23,281 bases of DNA, taken from positions 1 to 23,281 of the IMG/VR virus record IMGVR_UViG_3300030118_004370, one strand, 5' to 3'. Position numbers and translations under genes: made by a program. The first letter of the stretch is position 1. Each line of letters starts with the position of its first letter. The notes below the pieces were generated by a model that worked only from the letters and a program-made list of their open reading frames with translations, had not been told where the DNA came from and ran no database searches. This document shows positions 14,433-20,364 of the stretch, piece after piece. The DNA comes from a virus.

Positions 14433-15429
14433 ACAATATACAATGATATTCAAAGATGAAATACATCAAATCAGAACATTAAATTCAAGTGGTAAGCATT
14501 TATTTTTAACATTATGCTTACATACTAAATTTCAAATCAAAGAAGAAGAAGGGAAACAATACAGAATAAGAAAGTGTTTTCCTTCGTATGATCGTTTGAT
14601 GAATCTAACAGGATGTTCAAGAGGTTATGTGGGAAAAGGAATTGCAAATCTCAAAGAGAACGGTTTTTTAACTTCACAACAAAGAGCCGGAACAACAGCT
14701 ATTTTTACAATCAAAACAGAAGTCTACACAGTAGAGACTTCAGAGAATGAATCTACTTCAGAAGTCTACACTGTAGAGACTACTGAAAACCACACAGTAG
14801 AGACTAGTGAAAAACACACAGTAGAGACTAGTGAAAAACACACTGTGTGTAAACATATCAAAAATAATGAACAAAAAGATTTATCAGAAACTGTTAACAG
14901 ATTGATATTAACAGATAAGCAAAAAGAAATAATAAACAAATTATCTTCTTATTTTGGATGGAAAGGAAAGAACTATATTGAAGACCTTGAAAAGGTTCTT
15001 CCTGCAGATTGTTCTGATTATTTGACTGATGAGTTAATGCTGATCGGTGCATACAATCTAAGAATGAAGAAAGAAGGCGGTAGGGTTTGGACTGGTAATT
15101 ATATAGTCAAAGGGATCTTTTATTGGATTAAGAATGGTAAGGGTAAATCATCAAAACCTAATGTACACACAGCCATGTTAGTTGAAGAGGTACATGATAA
15201 GATTCTGCAATTTAAGAAGCAGAAACAGCCAAAAACAGAAGAACCTGATTTAAAAGTTATAAATACAGATGAAGGACAAGAGGATTTTGATTGGCTGCTA
15301 GATCACAATATAAAAAAATATACTTCGTATCCATCTATATCTAACAAAACAATGATTGAAAATATGAAGACCTCACCACATTGTCATGACCTCAACCTTC
15401 AAAAGATAAAAACAGCTATAGGAGAATAA
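14425..15429 (+). CDS. Replication initiator-like protein (winged helix, DnaD-like)
   Basis: A 334-residue protein from ATG 14425, with AAAGGAGGT ending four bases upstream; TTG 14422 is not needed. Residues 53-82 (PSYDRLMNLTGCSRGYVG … NLKENGFL) are a winged helix-turn-helix typical of phage replication initiators. Residues 99-142 are a run of YTVETSEK/HTVETSEK repeats encoded by DNA iterons. The C-terminal part has a Y-x7-W segment (NYIVKGIFYWIKNG) like the DnaD-type helicase-loading domain. It likely binds its own gene as origin, as lambda O does, and loads a helicase. No helicase gene is seen in the window. Confidence 0.7.
   Translation: MSKQYTMIFKDEIHQIRTLNSSGKHLFLTLCLHTKFQIKEEEGKQYRIRKCFPSYDRLMNLTGCSRGYVGKGIANLKENGFLTSQQRAGTTAIFTIKTEVYTVETSENESTSEVYTVETTENHTVETSEKHTVETSEKHTVCKHIKNNEQKDLSETVNRLILTDKQKEIINKLSSYFGWKGKNYIEDLEKVLPADCSDYLTDELMLIGAYNLRMKKEGGRVWTGNYIVKGIFYWIKNGKGKSSKPNVHTAMLVEEVHDKILQFKKQKQPKTEEPDLKVINTDEGQEDFDWLLDHNIKKYTSYPSISNKTMIENMKTSPHCHDLNLQKIKTAIGE
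14721..14848 (+). repeat. Iterons inside the replication gene: putative origin
   Basis: The core GTAGAGACT recurs at 14731, 14773, 14797 and 14821. The last two copies belong to an exact 24-base tandem repeat (14791-14814 and 14815-14838). The first two copies sit in near-palindromic AGTCTACAC…GTAGAGACT blocks of 19 bases (14721-14739 and 14763-14781). A small palindrome, ACACA-C-TGTGT (14838-14848), closes the array and AT-rich sequence follows. This arrangement resembles the lambda origin inside gene O. Confidence 0.6.
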
Positions 15430-15430
15430 A

Positions 15431-15751
15431 ATGAAAAGTTTATCAAACATTATCAAAGCAGAATACCCTGAGAAACTAGAAGAATATGAAAGAATCGAAG
15501 CAGAAGCAAAGAAGAAATTACAAAGTGATCTTGCTCTTTCTGTTGGTGATTTGGTCCGCTTCAGGAAAAAAGAATTGTCTATGGTTCAAATTGTGGGTAA
15601 GATATTATCAATCAAAGAAAACACTTATCATGTCAAGACGTTTTTTCCGTTCGGTGGTATTGATGAATTCTATCTTGATATCAAGGAGATTAAGAAATAT
15701 GATACAACATCGTATAGCAACAGCAATCAAAAAGATAGAAACGATCAATGA
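15431..15751 (+). CDS. Hypothetical protein, SH3-like beta core
   Basis: A 106-residue protein one base after the replication gene stop, led by ATAGGAGAATAAA. Residues 6-32 are a charged helix. Residues 36-88 look like a small five-strand barrel: VGDLVRFRKKELSMVQIVGK, then ILSIKENTYHVKTFF, then EFYLDIKEIKKY. That resembles SH3-like or KOW-type folds used for nucleic-acid or protein binding. The C-terminus is polar and overlaps the HNH gene by 53 bases. Function unknown; operon position suggests a replication or DNA-metabolism partner. Confidence 0.6.
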   Translation: MKSLSNIIKAEYPEKLEEYERIEAEAKKKLQSDLALSVGDLVRFRKKELSMVQIVGKILSIKENTYHVKTFFPFGGIDEFYLDIKEIKKYDTTSYSNSNQKDRNDQ

Positions 15752-16364
15752 CAGTATCAACTTTTATGAGATTGCAAAAAAAGAACAACAGGAAGCACTT
15801 AATAATCTCATATCGTCCTATTTGCAAGAATGCACGGCACAGGATGATAAAGAATCTGTATCTAGTTTGATTCGTTATCTATATTGGTACACTGATATTA
15901 CAGCGATGAAAATTAGCGATCTGACAGGAGTAGATAACAGAGCATTAACAAAAAGAGCAGGTTCCCTGATTCTTTCTGCAAAGTGTCAAAGATGTGGATC
16001 AACCTATGCCAGAGAGAAAACATCTAGAACAGATCAAGGTTCTCCTATTTGCCCAAACTGTATTCATGCTGATGCTCTAGATAGTCACAAGGCATTCTTA
16101 GAAGATTGGATTGATAATTCATGGGCTACGCATAAAAATCCCAGAATGGATCAAGGAACATATGCGGCCTATCTCCATTCTGCACACTGGAAGAAGACCC
16201 GATCAGAAGCACTCATGAGAGCTGGATATAAATGTCAAGCCTGCTCTACAAAGGAGGAAATACTAGACGTTCATCATAACTGTTATGACAGATTAGGAGC
16301 AGAAGAACCTCAAGATCTGATCGTTCTCTGTCGTACCTGTCATGCAAAGGTTCATAATAAATGA
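15699..16364 (+). CDS. HNH endonuclease with extra zinc ribbon
   Basis: A 221-residue protein from ATG 15699, with AAGGAG (15683-15688) ten bases upstream. The open frame runs back to 15486, but that part lies in the preceding gene and has no ribosome site. Residues 66-90 resemble a helix-turn-helix. Cys96-x2-Cys99 and Cys118-x2-Cys121 form a zinc ribbon. The HNH core spans 179-219: Cys179-x2-Cys182, VHHN (191-194), then Cys211-x2-Cys214 and His219. Such enzymes nick or cut DNA and serve phage packaging, repair or homing. Being far from the terminase, a role in replication or homing is more likely. Confidence 0.8.
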   Translation: MIQHRIATAIKKIETINDSINFYEIAKKEQQEALNNLISSYLQECTAQDDKESVSSLIRYLYWYTDITAMKISDLTGVDNRALTKRAGSLILSAKCQRCGSTYAREKTSRTDQGSPICPNCIHADALDSHKAFLEDWIDNSWATHKNPRMDQGTYAAYLHSAHWKKTRSEALMRAGYKCQACSTKEEILDVHHNCYDRLGAEEPQDLIVLCRTCHAKVHNK

Positions 16365-16708
16365 CTTGTTTAATATCTACAAAACGAAAAGAAGAAGATG
16401 GATCATATTCAGTATTATGTACCTGTTTATCATGTGGTTATAGTGTAAGAGTAGATCACAAGTTTGATATGATTATTTGCCTATCCTGTGGCTCTAAGTT
16501 GTACAAAACAAAGTATCTATCACAGAAAGCACTGAAGCAAAGAATCAAAGAACTTAGATCAGAACTAGAACAGGAACTAGACGCTACTGCTAGAACTGTT
16601 GTAGCTGGATTCTCTCCTGCAAAGCCTTTTCAATCCTACAGAAAGAACAAACAACGATTGAAGAGGATCGCCGCTCTTCCTCAAAAAATAAAAAAAGATA
16701 AGAAATAA
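16361..16708 (+). CDS. Small zinc-ribbon protein
   Basis: A 115-residue protein in an ATGA overlap with the HNH gene. Residues 20-44 hold two CxxC-type pairs (CTCLSCG and CLSCGS) that form a likely zinc ribbon. The rest is a basic helical tail rich in lysine and arginine (QRIKELRSELEQEL, and an end with KKDKK). It probably binds nucleic acid or a protein partner. It is the last gene of this operon; no clear terminator follows, and the next promoter begins at 16726. Function unknown. Confidence 0.65.
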   Translation: MTCLISTKRKEEDGSYSVLCTCLSCGYSVRVDHKFDMIICLSCGSKLYKTKYLSQKALKQRIKELRSELEQELDATARTVVAGFSPAKPFQSYRKNKQRLKRIAALPQKIKKDKK

Positions 16709-16725
16709 TAGTTTTTTATAAATAA

Positions 16726-16756
16726 ATGTTGATTTATTTTCAACATATGTTATACT
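16726..16756 (+). promoter_or_regulatory. Second palindromic promoter, small-gene operon
   Basis: The same 21-base palindrome ATGTTGA-N7-TCAACAT (16726-16746) holds TTGATT (16729-16734), and TATACT (16751-16756) follows after a 16-base spacer. The ribosome site of the next gene, AAAGGAGTACAACATG, is identical to that after the copy at 14051. The two promoters are therefore duplicated modules and are likely controlled by one regulator. Confidence 0.65.
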
Positions 16757-16780
16757 CATTATATACCAAAGGAGTACAAC

Positions 16781-16972
16781 ATGAATCATTTTATCGCTAT
16801 TGATGTACAAGACCAAAATCACAACAGCCTTCTCATTAGTTGTTCCATGAATGTAGTAATTGCATTCTGCGAACTTCATAATCTGCAAATCATTGATCAA
16901 ACTTTTATACCTGAGTTTGATGATAATGATGAATGCACAGGTGAAAATATCTTAATCATAACCGTACAATAA
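16781..16972 (+). CDS. Hypothetical early protein (63 residues)
   Basis: The first gene after the second palindromic promoter, with the ribosome site AAAGGAGTACAAC. It is a small acidic protein predicted as two or three strands and one helix (FIAIDVQDQ at the start, ENILIITVQ at the end), like a compact single domain. There is no known motif. A gene in the first position after an early promoter often acts on the host, but nothing here shows which process. The next gene follows after 15 bases. Confidence 0.6.
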   Translation: MNHFIAIDVQDQNHNSLLISCSMNVVIAFCELHNLQIIDQTFIPEFDDNDECTGENILIITVQ

Positions 16973-16987
16973 CCAAAGGAGTACACA

Positions 16988-17287
16988 ATGAAAACTATAG
17001 TAAAAGAATTTATGTGTGGAAAAACAGAGATAGGAAAATATGGATCAAAATTTTGTATTGTATTTTATTTGAATGATGTAGAAAAATGTTTTTTTGCTCA
17101 AACAAAATCAGAACTAAAACAACTTTTTCGAGAACTAAAAAAGCACACCAAAAACATAGAAATAAATCCTCCTGAATACTGGATCAAAGAACTAGAAGAA
17201 TATAGAGACTGTGGTTCACATAGCACTAGCTCTATGATTCATTTTTCAGAATGGTTTGAAAACTTCCAATATCAATTAAATCAATAA
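16988..17287 (+). CDS. Hypothetical early protein (99 residues)
   Basis: An alpha/beta protein led by AAAGGAGTACACA. A starting strand, a cysteine-containing middle (FCIVFYLNDVEKCFF, about 24-38), a lysine-rich helix (SELKQLFRELKKHTKN) and an aromatic C-terminal helix (FSEWFENFQYQL) can be seen. No catalytic motif is evident. It belongs to the run of small genes under the palindromic promoter, each with its own ribosome site. Function unknown. Confidence 0.6.
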   Translation: MKTIVKEFMCGKTEIGKYGSKFCIVFYLNDVEKCFFAQTKSELKQLFRELKKHTKNIEINPPEYWIKELEEYRDCGSHSTSSMIHFSEWFENFQYQLNQ

Positions 17288-17302
17288 CCAAAGGAGCAAA
17301 CA

Positions 17303-17548
17303 ATGAACTATATAGACAAACTAAGAGCAGATATTCAACAACTAGAAGAACAGATCGAGGTTCTCAGTGCAAAGATACCTGATGCAATCTTTAAGGGCAC
17401 TCCTCAAGATCTCCAAGGTCTTCTGTTTAAAATAGACAGACTTAAGAGTAGATTGATATCAGAACAGCAAAGCCTTATCAGATCATTATCAAGTAGATTA
17501 CAATCAGAATCAGATAGATTAGATCGTATGTTAGGAGTGTCAAAATGA
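17303..17548 (+). CDS. Hypothetical coiled-coil protein (81 residues)
   Basis: An almost fully helical protein. Two heptad stretches (LRADIQQLEEQIEVLSAKI, and a second from about residue 41 to the end) are joined by a loop with a GTPQ turn, so it is probably a dimeric coiled-coil hairpin. It is led by AAAGGAGCAAACA and ends in an ATGA overlap with the next small gene. There is no enzyme motif. Such proteins often act as host-protein binders or scaffolds, but no target can be proposed. Confidence 0.6.
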   Translation: MNYIDKLRADIQQLEEQIEVLSAKIPDAIFKGTPQDLQGLLFKIDRLKSRLISEQQSLIRSLSSRLQSESDRLDRMLGVSK

Positions 17549-17661
17549 ATATGATTGACTTTGCAAACGCATGTCTAGAGCATCGTACAGAAATATATAC
17601 ATTTCTCTTCTCTCTTTTTCTTATCTCTTCTCTTTTCCTTCTAGGAGCAAACAATGAATAG
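17545..17661 (+). CDS. 38-residue membrane peptide
   Basis: This very short gene opens in an ATGA overlap with the gene before and has AGGAG at 17533-17537. It encodes an N-terminal polar part, then one strong hydrophobic segment (IYTFLFSLFLISSLFLLG, residues 17-34) and a short GANNE end. Its stop overlaps the next start in an ATGAATAG junction, and its last codons contain the next gene's ribosome site. The arrangement and hydrophobic helix support a real inner-membrane micropeptide, perhaps a superinfection or host-membrane effector. Confidence 0.5.
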   Translation: MNMIDFANACLEHRTEIYTFLFSLFLISSLFLLGANNE

Positions 17662-17866
17662 CAACAATAGATACATCATATCTAAAAACAAAGATGGATA
17701 TACAATATGGGAAAAGCCAATGGTTATTTTTTTTCGACCGAACAGTAATCAACTGCAATTCGTAAGGACTTATAAGACTCTTGCTTCAGCAAGGAAGTAT
17801 ATACAAACTAACAATGATGATAAATATAGATCTCAGATTCAATATGTAGGAGAAAACAATGAATAG
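17654..17866 (+). CDS. Hypothetical protein (70 residues)
   Basis: A small basic alpha/beta protein starting in the ATGAATAG overlap, led by AGGAGCAAACA. It begins with a strand pair (NRYIISKNKDGYTIWEK), has a middle FFRPNSNQLQFVRTY strand and one helix (LASARKYIQTN). This resembles small sheet-helix domains of phage accessory genes, but I do not recognise the family. Its end supplies the AGGAG for the next gene and overlaps it by 8 bases. Confidence 0.6.
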   Translation: MNSNNRYIISKNKDGYTIWEKPMVIFFRPNSNQLQFVRTYKTLASARKYIQTNNDDKYRSQIQYVGENNE

Positions 17867-18074
17867 ACCAAACATAGAAAGATTCACAATAAAAGAGTGT
17901 GAAGAACATATCAAAGATCTCTATGTAGCTATCAATGTATATACGTTAAAACTTCATACCATAAAAGACATGAAAGAAGGAATTGAAGCCGCTTGTACTC
18001 AGATACAAATGTATAGAGAACTAGATGAAACCTATCAACAACTTACAAAACTACTTAAACAACTAACCAATTAA
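17859..18074 (+). CDS. Hypothetical helical protein (71 residues)
   Basis: A small, mostly helical protein, roughly neutral, with a likely coiled coil (TIKECEEHIKDLYVAINVYT, then TYQQLTKLLKQL). It starts in an ATGAATAG overlap with the gene before, whose 3' end holds its ribosome site. No motif is recognised. It is one of the helical small proteins of this operon (with those at 17303 and 18090), which share a style but not clear sequence identity. Confidence 0.6.
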   Translation: MNRPNIERFTIKECEEHIKDLYVAINVYTLKLHTIKDMKEGIEAACTQIQMYRELDETYQQLTKLLKQLTN

Positions 18075-18089
18075 CCAAAGGAGCAAACA

Positions 18090-18482
18090 ATGAATAATCA
18101 ACTACTGCAAGCACTCTCTGCATTTATGGATCAAGCAGATCATGCATATCAATCAGATCAATATGAACACCTAAACAAGGCATTTGAGCATCTTAATAAA
18201 CTCTATGAAGAACTAGCAGACAAAACAGATGTTGAAGAACTTGCTGAAGAAGTAATTCAAGATCAAAAGACAAAACGATTGATGAAGATACTTGATGAAA
18301 TTGAAGATCGAAAAGCAACTATTAAAGAATGTTCTGATGAAATATCAAAGATTGATGGAGATTCTGATCACTTTCAGATCAATAAAAAAGAGTTCAGAAT
18401 GAGAACAGTTACAATCTTTAACCAACGTGAGATCATCAAACTATTAGAATCTTATATCTTAATAGACAGTAATATAGCATAG
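18090..18482 (+). CDS. Hypothetical acidic helical protein (130 residues)
   Basis: A strongly acidic, all-helical protein led by AAAGGAGCAAACA. The first 75 residues are helices with aromatic and acidic surface (QADHAYQSDQYEHLNKAFEH). The middle (TKRLMKILDEIEDRKATIKE) is a charged coiled coil, and the C-terminal part a shorter helix. High acidity makes a DNA-mimic or protein-scavenging role conceivable, but this is speculation. Its stop lies 9 bases before the SWIM-domain gene. Confidence 0.6.
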   Translation: MNNQLLQALSAFMDQADHAYQSDQYEHLNKAFEHLNKLYEELADKTDVEELAEEVIQDQKTKRLMKILDEIEDRKATIKECSDEISKIDGDSDHFQINKKEFRMRTVTIFNQREIIKLLESYILIDSNIA

Positions 18483-18491
18483 GAGCAAACA

Positions 18492-18845
18492 ATGACTAAG
18501 CAGGAAATCATAGAACACCTCAATCAGTATGTTGATCAGATTGTCGAGCAACACAAGTTTGAACTCTTCTCTCGATATGTCAAAAGTAAGAAGGTGCAAT
18601 TTGTAGCTTGTTCTGTTGCTCCTAATCTAGAATATACCTACATGACAGGAAAGACCGTAACAGGTGGATATACTGTAGAGATATTTGATCGGCAGGGTAA
18701 AAGACAGCCGCAAAGAATGTCTTGTACTTGTGCAGATTGGACTCATAGACTGAAGAAACAGCAAAAGCCATGTAAGCATATATTCGCATTTGTTGAAAGA
18801 TACCAGAGCAAAAGAACCCATATAAACAACCAAATAGGAGAATAG
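18492..18845 (+). CDS. SWIM zinc-finger protein
   Basis: A 117-residue protein led by AGGAGCAAACA. An N-terminal helix (1-30) is followed by a strand region (VQFVACSVAPNLEYTY) and the SWIM motif: Cys78-x-Cys80 then Cys94-x-His96 (CTCADWTHRLKKQQKPCKHI, residues 78-97). SWIM domains bind DNA or proteins and occur in ATPases, transposases and eukaryotic regulators. Here the domain stands almost alone, so it is probably a small DNA-binding or adaptor protein. The stop is one base before the next ATG. Its target is unknown. Confidence 0.75.
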   Translation: MTKQEIIEHLNQYVDQIVEQHKFELFSRYVKSKKVQFVACSVAPNLEYTYMTGKTVTGGYTVEIFDRQGKRQPQRMSCTCADWTHRLKKQQKPCKHIFAFVERYQSKRTHINNQIGE

Positions 18846-18846
18846 A

Positions 18847-19083
18847 ATGAAACTCATAAAAGAACTTCAAGATCTAGGATGTTGTTTGATAATAGATAAA
18901 AACCCTTCAAAGGGAAATCAATATTCTACAACTTATTTCCGAGCAAAAATAATTCATTCTTCTCGAATCTTTAATATCACATCAAGAACAGGTGTGATTA
19001 GTCAATATCATATTGATCATAAAGGTTTTGATACTGAATATCAGGTTTACAAATACATATTAAATACAATCAAAGGAGAATAA
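18847..19083 (+). CDS. Hypothetical protein (78 residues)
   Basis: A basic alpha/beta protein led by ATAGGAGAATAG. It opens with a helix (KLIKELQDLGC), then strands (CLIIDKNPSKGNQYSTTYFR, IIHSSRIFNITS), and ends in …YKYILNTIKGE, the last codons of which are the next gene's ribosome site. The fold may be a small three-strand domain. No known motif. It is the first of three successive genes ending in IKGE. Confidence 0.6.
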   Translation: MKLIKELQDLGCCLIIDKNPSKGNQYSTTYFRAKIIHSSRIFNITSRTGVISQYHIDHKGFDTEYQVYKYILNTIKGE

Positions 19084-19084
19084 A

Positions 19085-19252
19085 ATGAAATCATGGCTAA
19101 TACAAGTACCCAATAAATCATATCTACAAAAAGAAATTGACTACATTATGAAAAAAGAAGGTTTTACATCTTACGATGATCCTACAGTTTTTTCCATAGA
19201 AGCCTACTCTATAACGTACACAATAACATTCTACACAATCAAAGGAGAATAA
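19085..19252 (+). CDS. Hypothetical protein (55 residues)
   Basis: A short gene between two copies of the AAAGGAGAATAAAATGAAA junction. It encodes MKSWLIQVPNKSYLQKEIDY, a helix and a strand-rich end (SITYTITFYTIKGE). Its size and codon use match its neighbours and it fills the space exactly, with one base between stops and starts on both sides. No motif is seen. The IKGE end is dictated by the embedded ribosome site rather than by function. Confidence 0.6.
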   Translation: MKSWLIQVPNKSYLQKEIDYIMKKEGFTSYDDPTVFSIEAYSITYTITFYTIKGE

Positions 19253-19253
19253 A

Positions 19254-19538
19254 ATGAAACTCATAAAACTAACACAACGAATATTTAATTTAGAAGAGCC
19301 TGAAATAGTATCTGTGTATATCAATATTGATCATATTACTGTCATCGAAGAGGCATGTTTAAGACATAAAGAAAAATACAAACATCAAACAAGAATACAT
19401 CTAAATCATATTGATGCTGTACAAGAAGTTTGTGAAGATATAGAAGAGGTCATTAGAAGAATACACCTTCAAACTATCAAATGGGAAGATGGACAGTTTT
19501 TTATCAATGGTGAACTTCAAGCAATCAAAGGAGAATAA
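19254..19538 (+). CDS. Hypothetical protein (94 residues)
   Basis: An acidic alpha/beta protein led by AAAGGAGAATAAA. It has an N-terminal strand-helix (KLIKLTQRIFNLEEPEIVSV), a strand with THV-like residues (YINIDHITVIEEACLRH), a His-containing middle (TRIHLNHIDAVQEVCED) and a C-terminal QFFINGELQAIKGE. No catalytic motif is clear. It is the third gene of the IKGE series. Function unknown. Confidence 0.6.
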   Translation: MKLIKLTQRIFNLEEPEIVSVYINIDHITVIEEACLRHKEKYKHQTRIHLNHIDAVQEVCEDIEEVIRRIHLQTIKWEDGQFFINGELQAIKGE

Positions 19539-19539
19539 A

Positions 19540-19803
19540 ATGAAACTCAATCTATATATTCAAAAACTACTTAGAGCAATTATTTGTAAAAAAGGAAGAC
19601 AGGAAACCATCGATCTATTTAAGATTGAAAGAACTACTTTGTATAAGTGGGAAAATAACAGTAAATATACTTTTAAAAATATTACAAATCTTGATGTTAT
19701 TTGTATTAAATACTGTGAGGTATTCCCAAAAGAAGATCTCAAAGAAGTATTCATGCAGGGTCTAGTGTTTTACATGGAAGATGCTTTGAAAGATAAAGTA
19801 TAA
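19540..19803 (+). CDS. Helix-turn-helix regulator-like protein
   Basis: An 87-residue protein from ATG 19540, led by AAAGGAGAATAAA. An open frame back to 19489 lies inside the preceding gene and has no ribosome site. Residues 19-40 (GRQETIDLFKIERTTLYKWENN) form a clear helix-turn-helix, with IERTTLYKW as the recognition helix. Flanking helices complete a small XRE- or transposase-like fold. It is the last gene before the terminator at 19828. It may be the regulator that binds the palindrome at 14051 and 16726, but this is untested. Confidence 0.65.
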   Translation: MKLNLYIQKLLRAIICKKGRQETIDLFKIERTTLYKWENNSKYTFKNITNLDVICIKYCEVFPKEDLKEVFMQGLVFYMEDALKDKV

Positions 19804-19827
19804 CAATATATTGTCATTCTTCTTATA

Positions 19828-19856
19828 AAAGGCTAGTCTATACTAGTCTTTTTTTA
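19828..19856 (+). terminator. Rho-independent terminator of the small-gene operon
   Basis: A 10-base stem, AAAGGCTAGT (19828-19837) with ACTAGTCTTT (19842-19851) and one G-T pair, encloses the loop CTAT. A run of seven Ts covers 19849-19855. It follows the HTH gene by 24 bases and precedes the ParB-like gene. Confidence 0.85.
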
Positions 19857-19869
19857 TAGGGAGTTCTTT

Positions 19870-20364
19870 ATGCCAAAGAAGAAAAAAGAGAGCATAGGAG
19901 AATATGTAGATATTGATTCACTTGTTGAATGGGAACACAATCCCAGAATAAACACTGAAGCAGTTTCTAAGGTTGCGAGGTCTATAGAGCGTTTTGGTTT
20001 TGCTTCTCCTGTAATAGCACGAGAAGAGGACTCGATGGTTATTGCAGGTCATACGAGAATTGCAGCAGCACGTAGTCTCGGATTATCCACAATTCCAGTA
20101 CGATATATGAAACTATCGAGAACAGAAGCAGAACTCTTTGCTATTGCTGATAATAAGTTAGGAGAGATAGCAGATTGGGATCAAATAAAATTAGATGAAT
20201 TATTATCTTCATTAGATCAAAAAGAACTTGATATAATAGGATTATCAGATGAAGAAATTGATCATTACTTGAATATAGATTTAGATATCTTTCCTGATCT
20301 ATCAATCGATGAAGAAAAACCATTAAAAGAAAAAAGGTGTCCACACTGCGGAGAAATATTGTGA
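19870..20364 (+). CDS. ParB-like nuclease-domain protein
   Basis: A 164-residue protein led by GGGAG. The ParB/Srx domain spans residues about 12-100: HNPR at 23-26, the FGFASPVIARE strand, AGHTRIAAARSLGL (59-72) with GHTR (60-63) in place of ParB GERR, and FAIADNKLGE (90-99). A C-terminal region ends in a CxxC pair, CPHCGEIL (157-164). Phage ParB-like proteins of this type often sit beside DNA methyltransferases or other DNA-modification genes, as here. It may guide or regulate modification or nick DNA. It overlaps the Mom-like gene by four bases. Confidence 0.85.
   Translation: MPKKKKESIGEYVDIDSLVEWEHNPRINTEAVSKVARSIERFGFASPVIAREEDSMVIAGHTRIAAARSLGLSTIPVRYMKLSRTEAELFAIADNKLGEIADWDQIKLDELLSSLDQKELDIIGLSDEEIDHYLNIDLDIFPDLSIDEEKPLKEKRCPHCGEIL

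Larger units (their letters stand above)
16765..19542 (+). promoter_or_regulatory. Repeated ribosome-site / start-codon cassettes
   Basis: Nearly every gene here starts with one of two cassettes. Type A reads AAAGGAGTACAACATG or AAAGGAGCAAACAATG, often after TAACC, at 16768, 16975, 17288 and 18075, and also at 14102 outside this run; shortened AGGAGCAAACAATG forms occur at 17643 and 18481. Type B reads AAAGGAGAATAAAATGAAA, ending at ATG 19085, 19254 and 19540; a close relative precedes 15431. Type B overlaps the previous coding end and fixes the last residues as IKGE. The cassettes give strong, independent starts. Confidence 0.7.

Noticed and set aside
14721-14848. Possible CRISPR-like or microsatellite array
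   Set aside because: The unit is 24 bases, contiguous and coding; iterons explain it better.
15486-15698. Longer N-terminus for the HNH protein
   Set aside because: This part lies inside the 15431 gene, has no ribosome site, and a good AAGGAG with ATG exists at 15699.
16577-16900. A minus-strand 107-codon open frame crossing the second palindromic promoter
   Set aside because: It runs against two supported genes and a promoter, and shows only low-complexity residues.
19811-19844. Promoter upstream of the ParB-like gene (TTGTCA with TATACT or TAGTCT)
   Set aside because: TTGTCA to TATACT is 22 bases, too long; TAGTCT is a weak -10 and overlaps the terminator stem. It may exist but cannot be supported.
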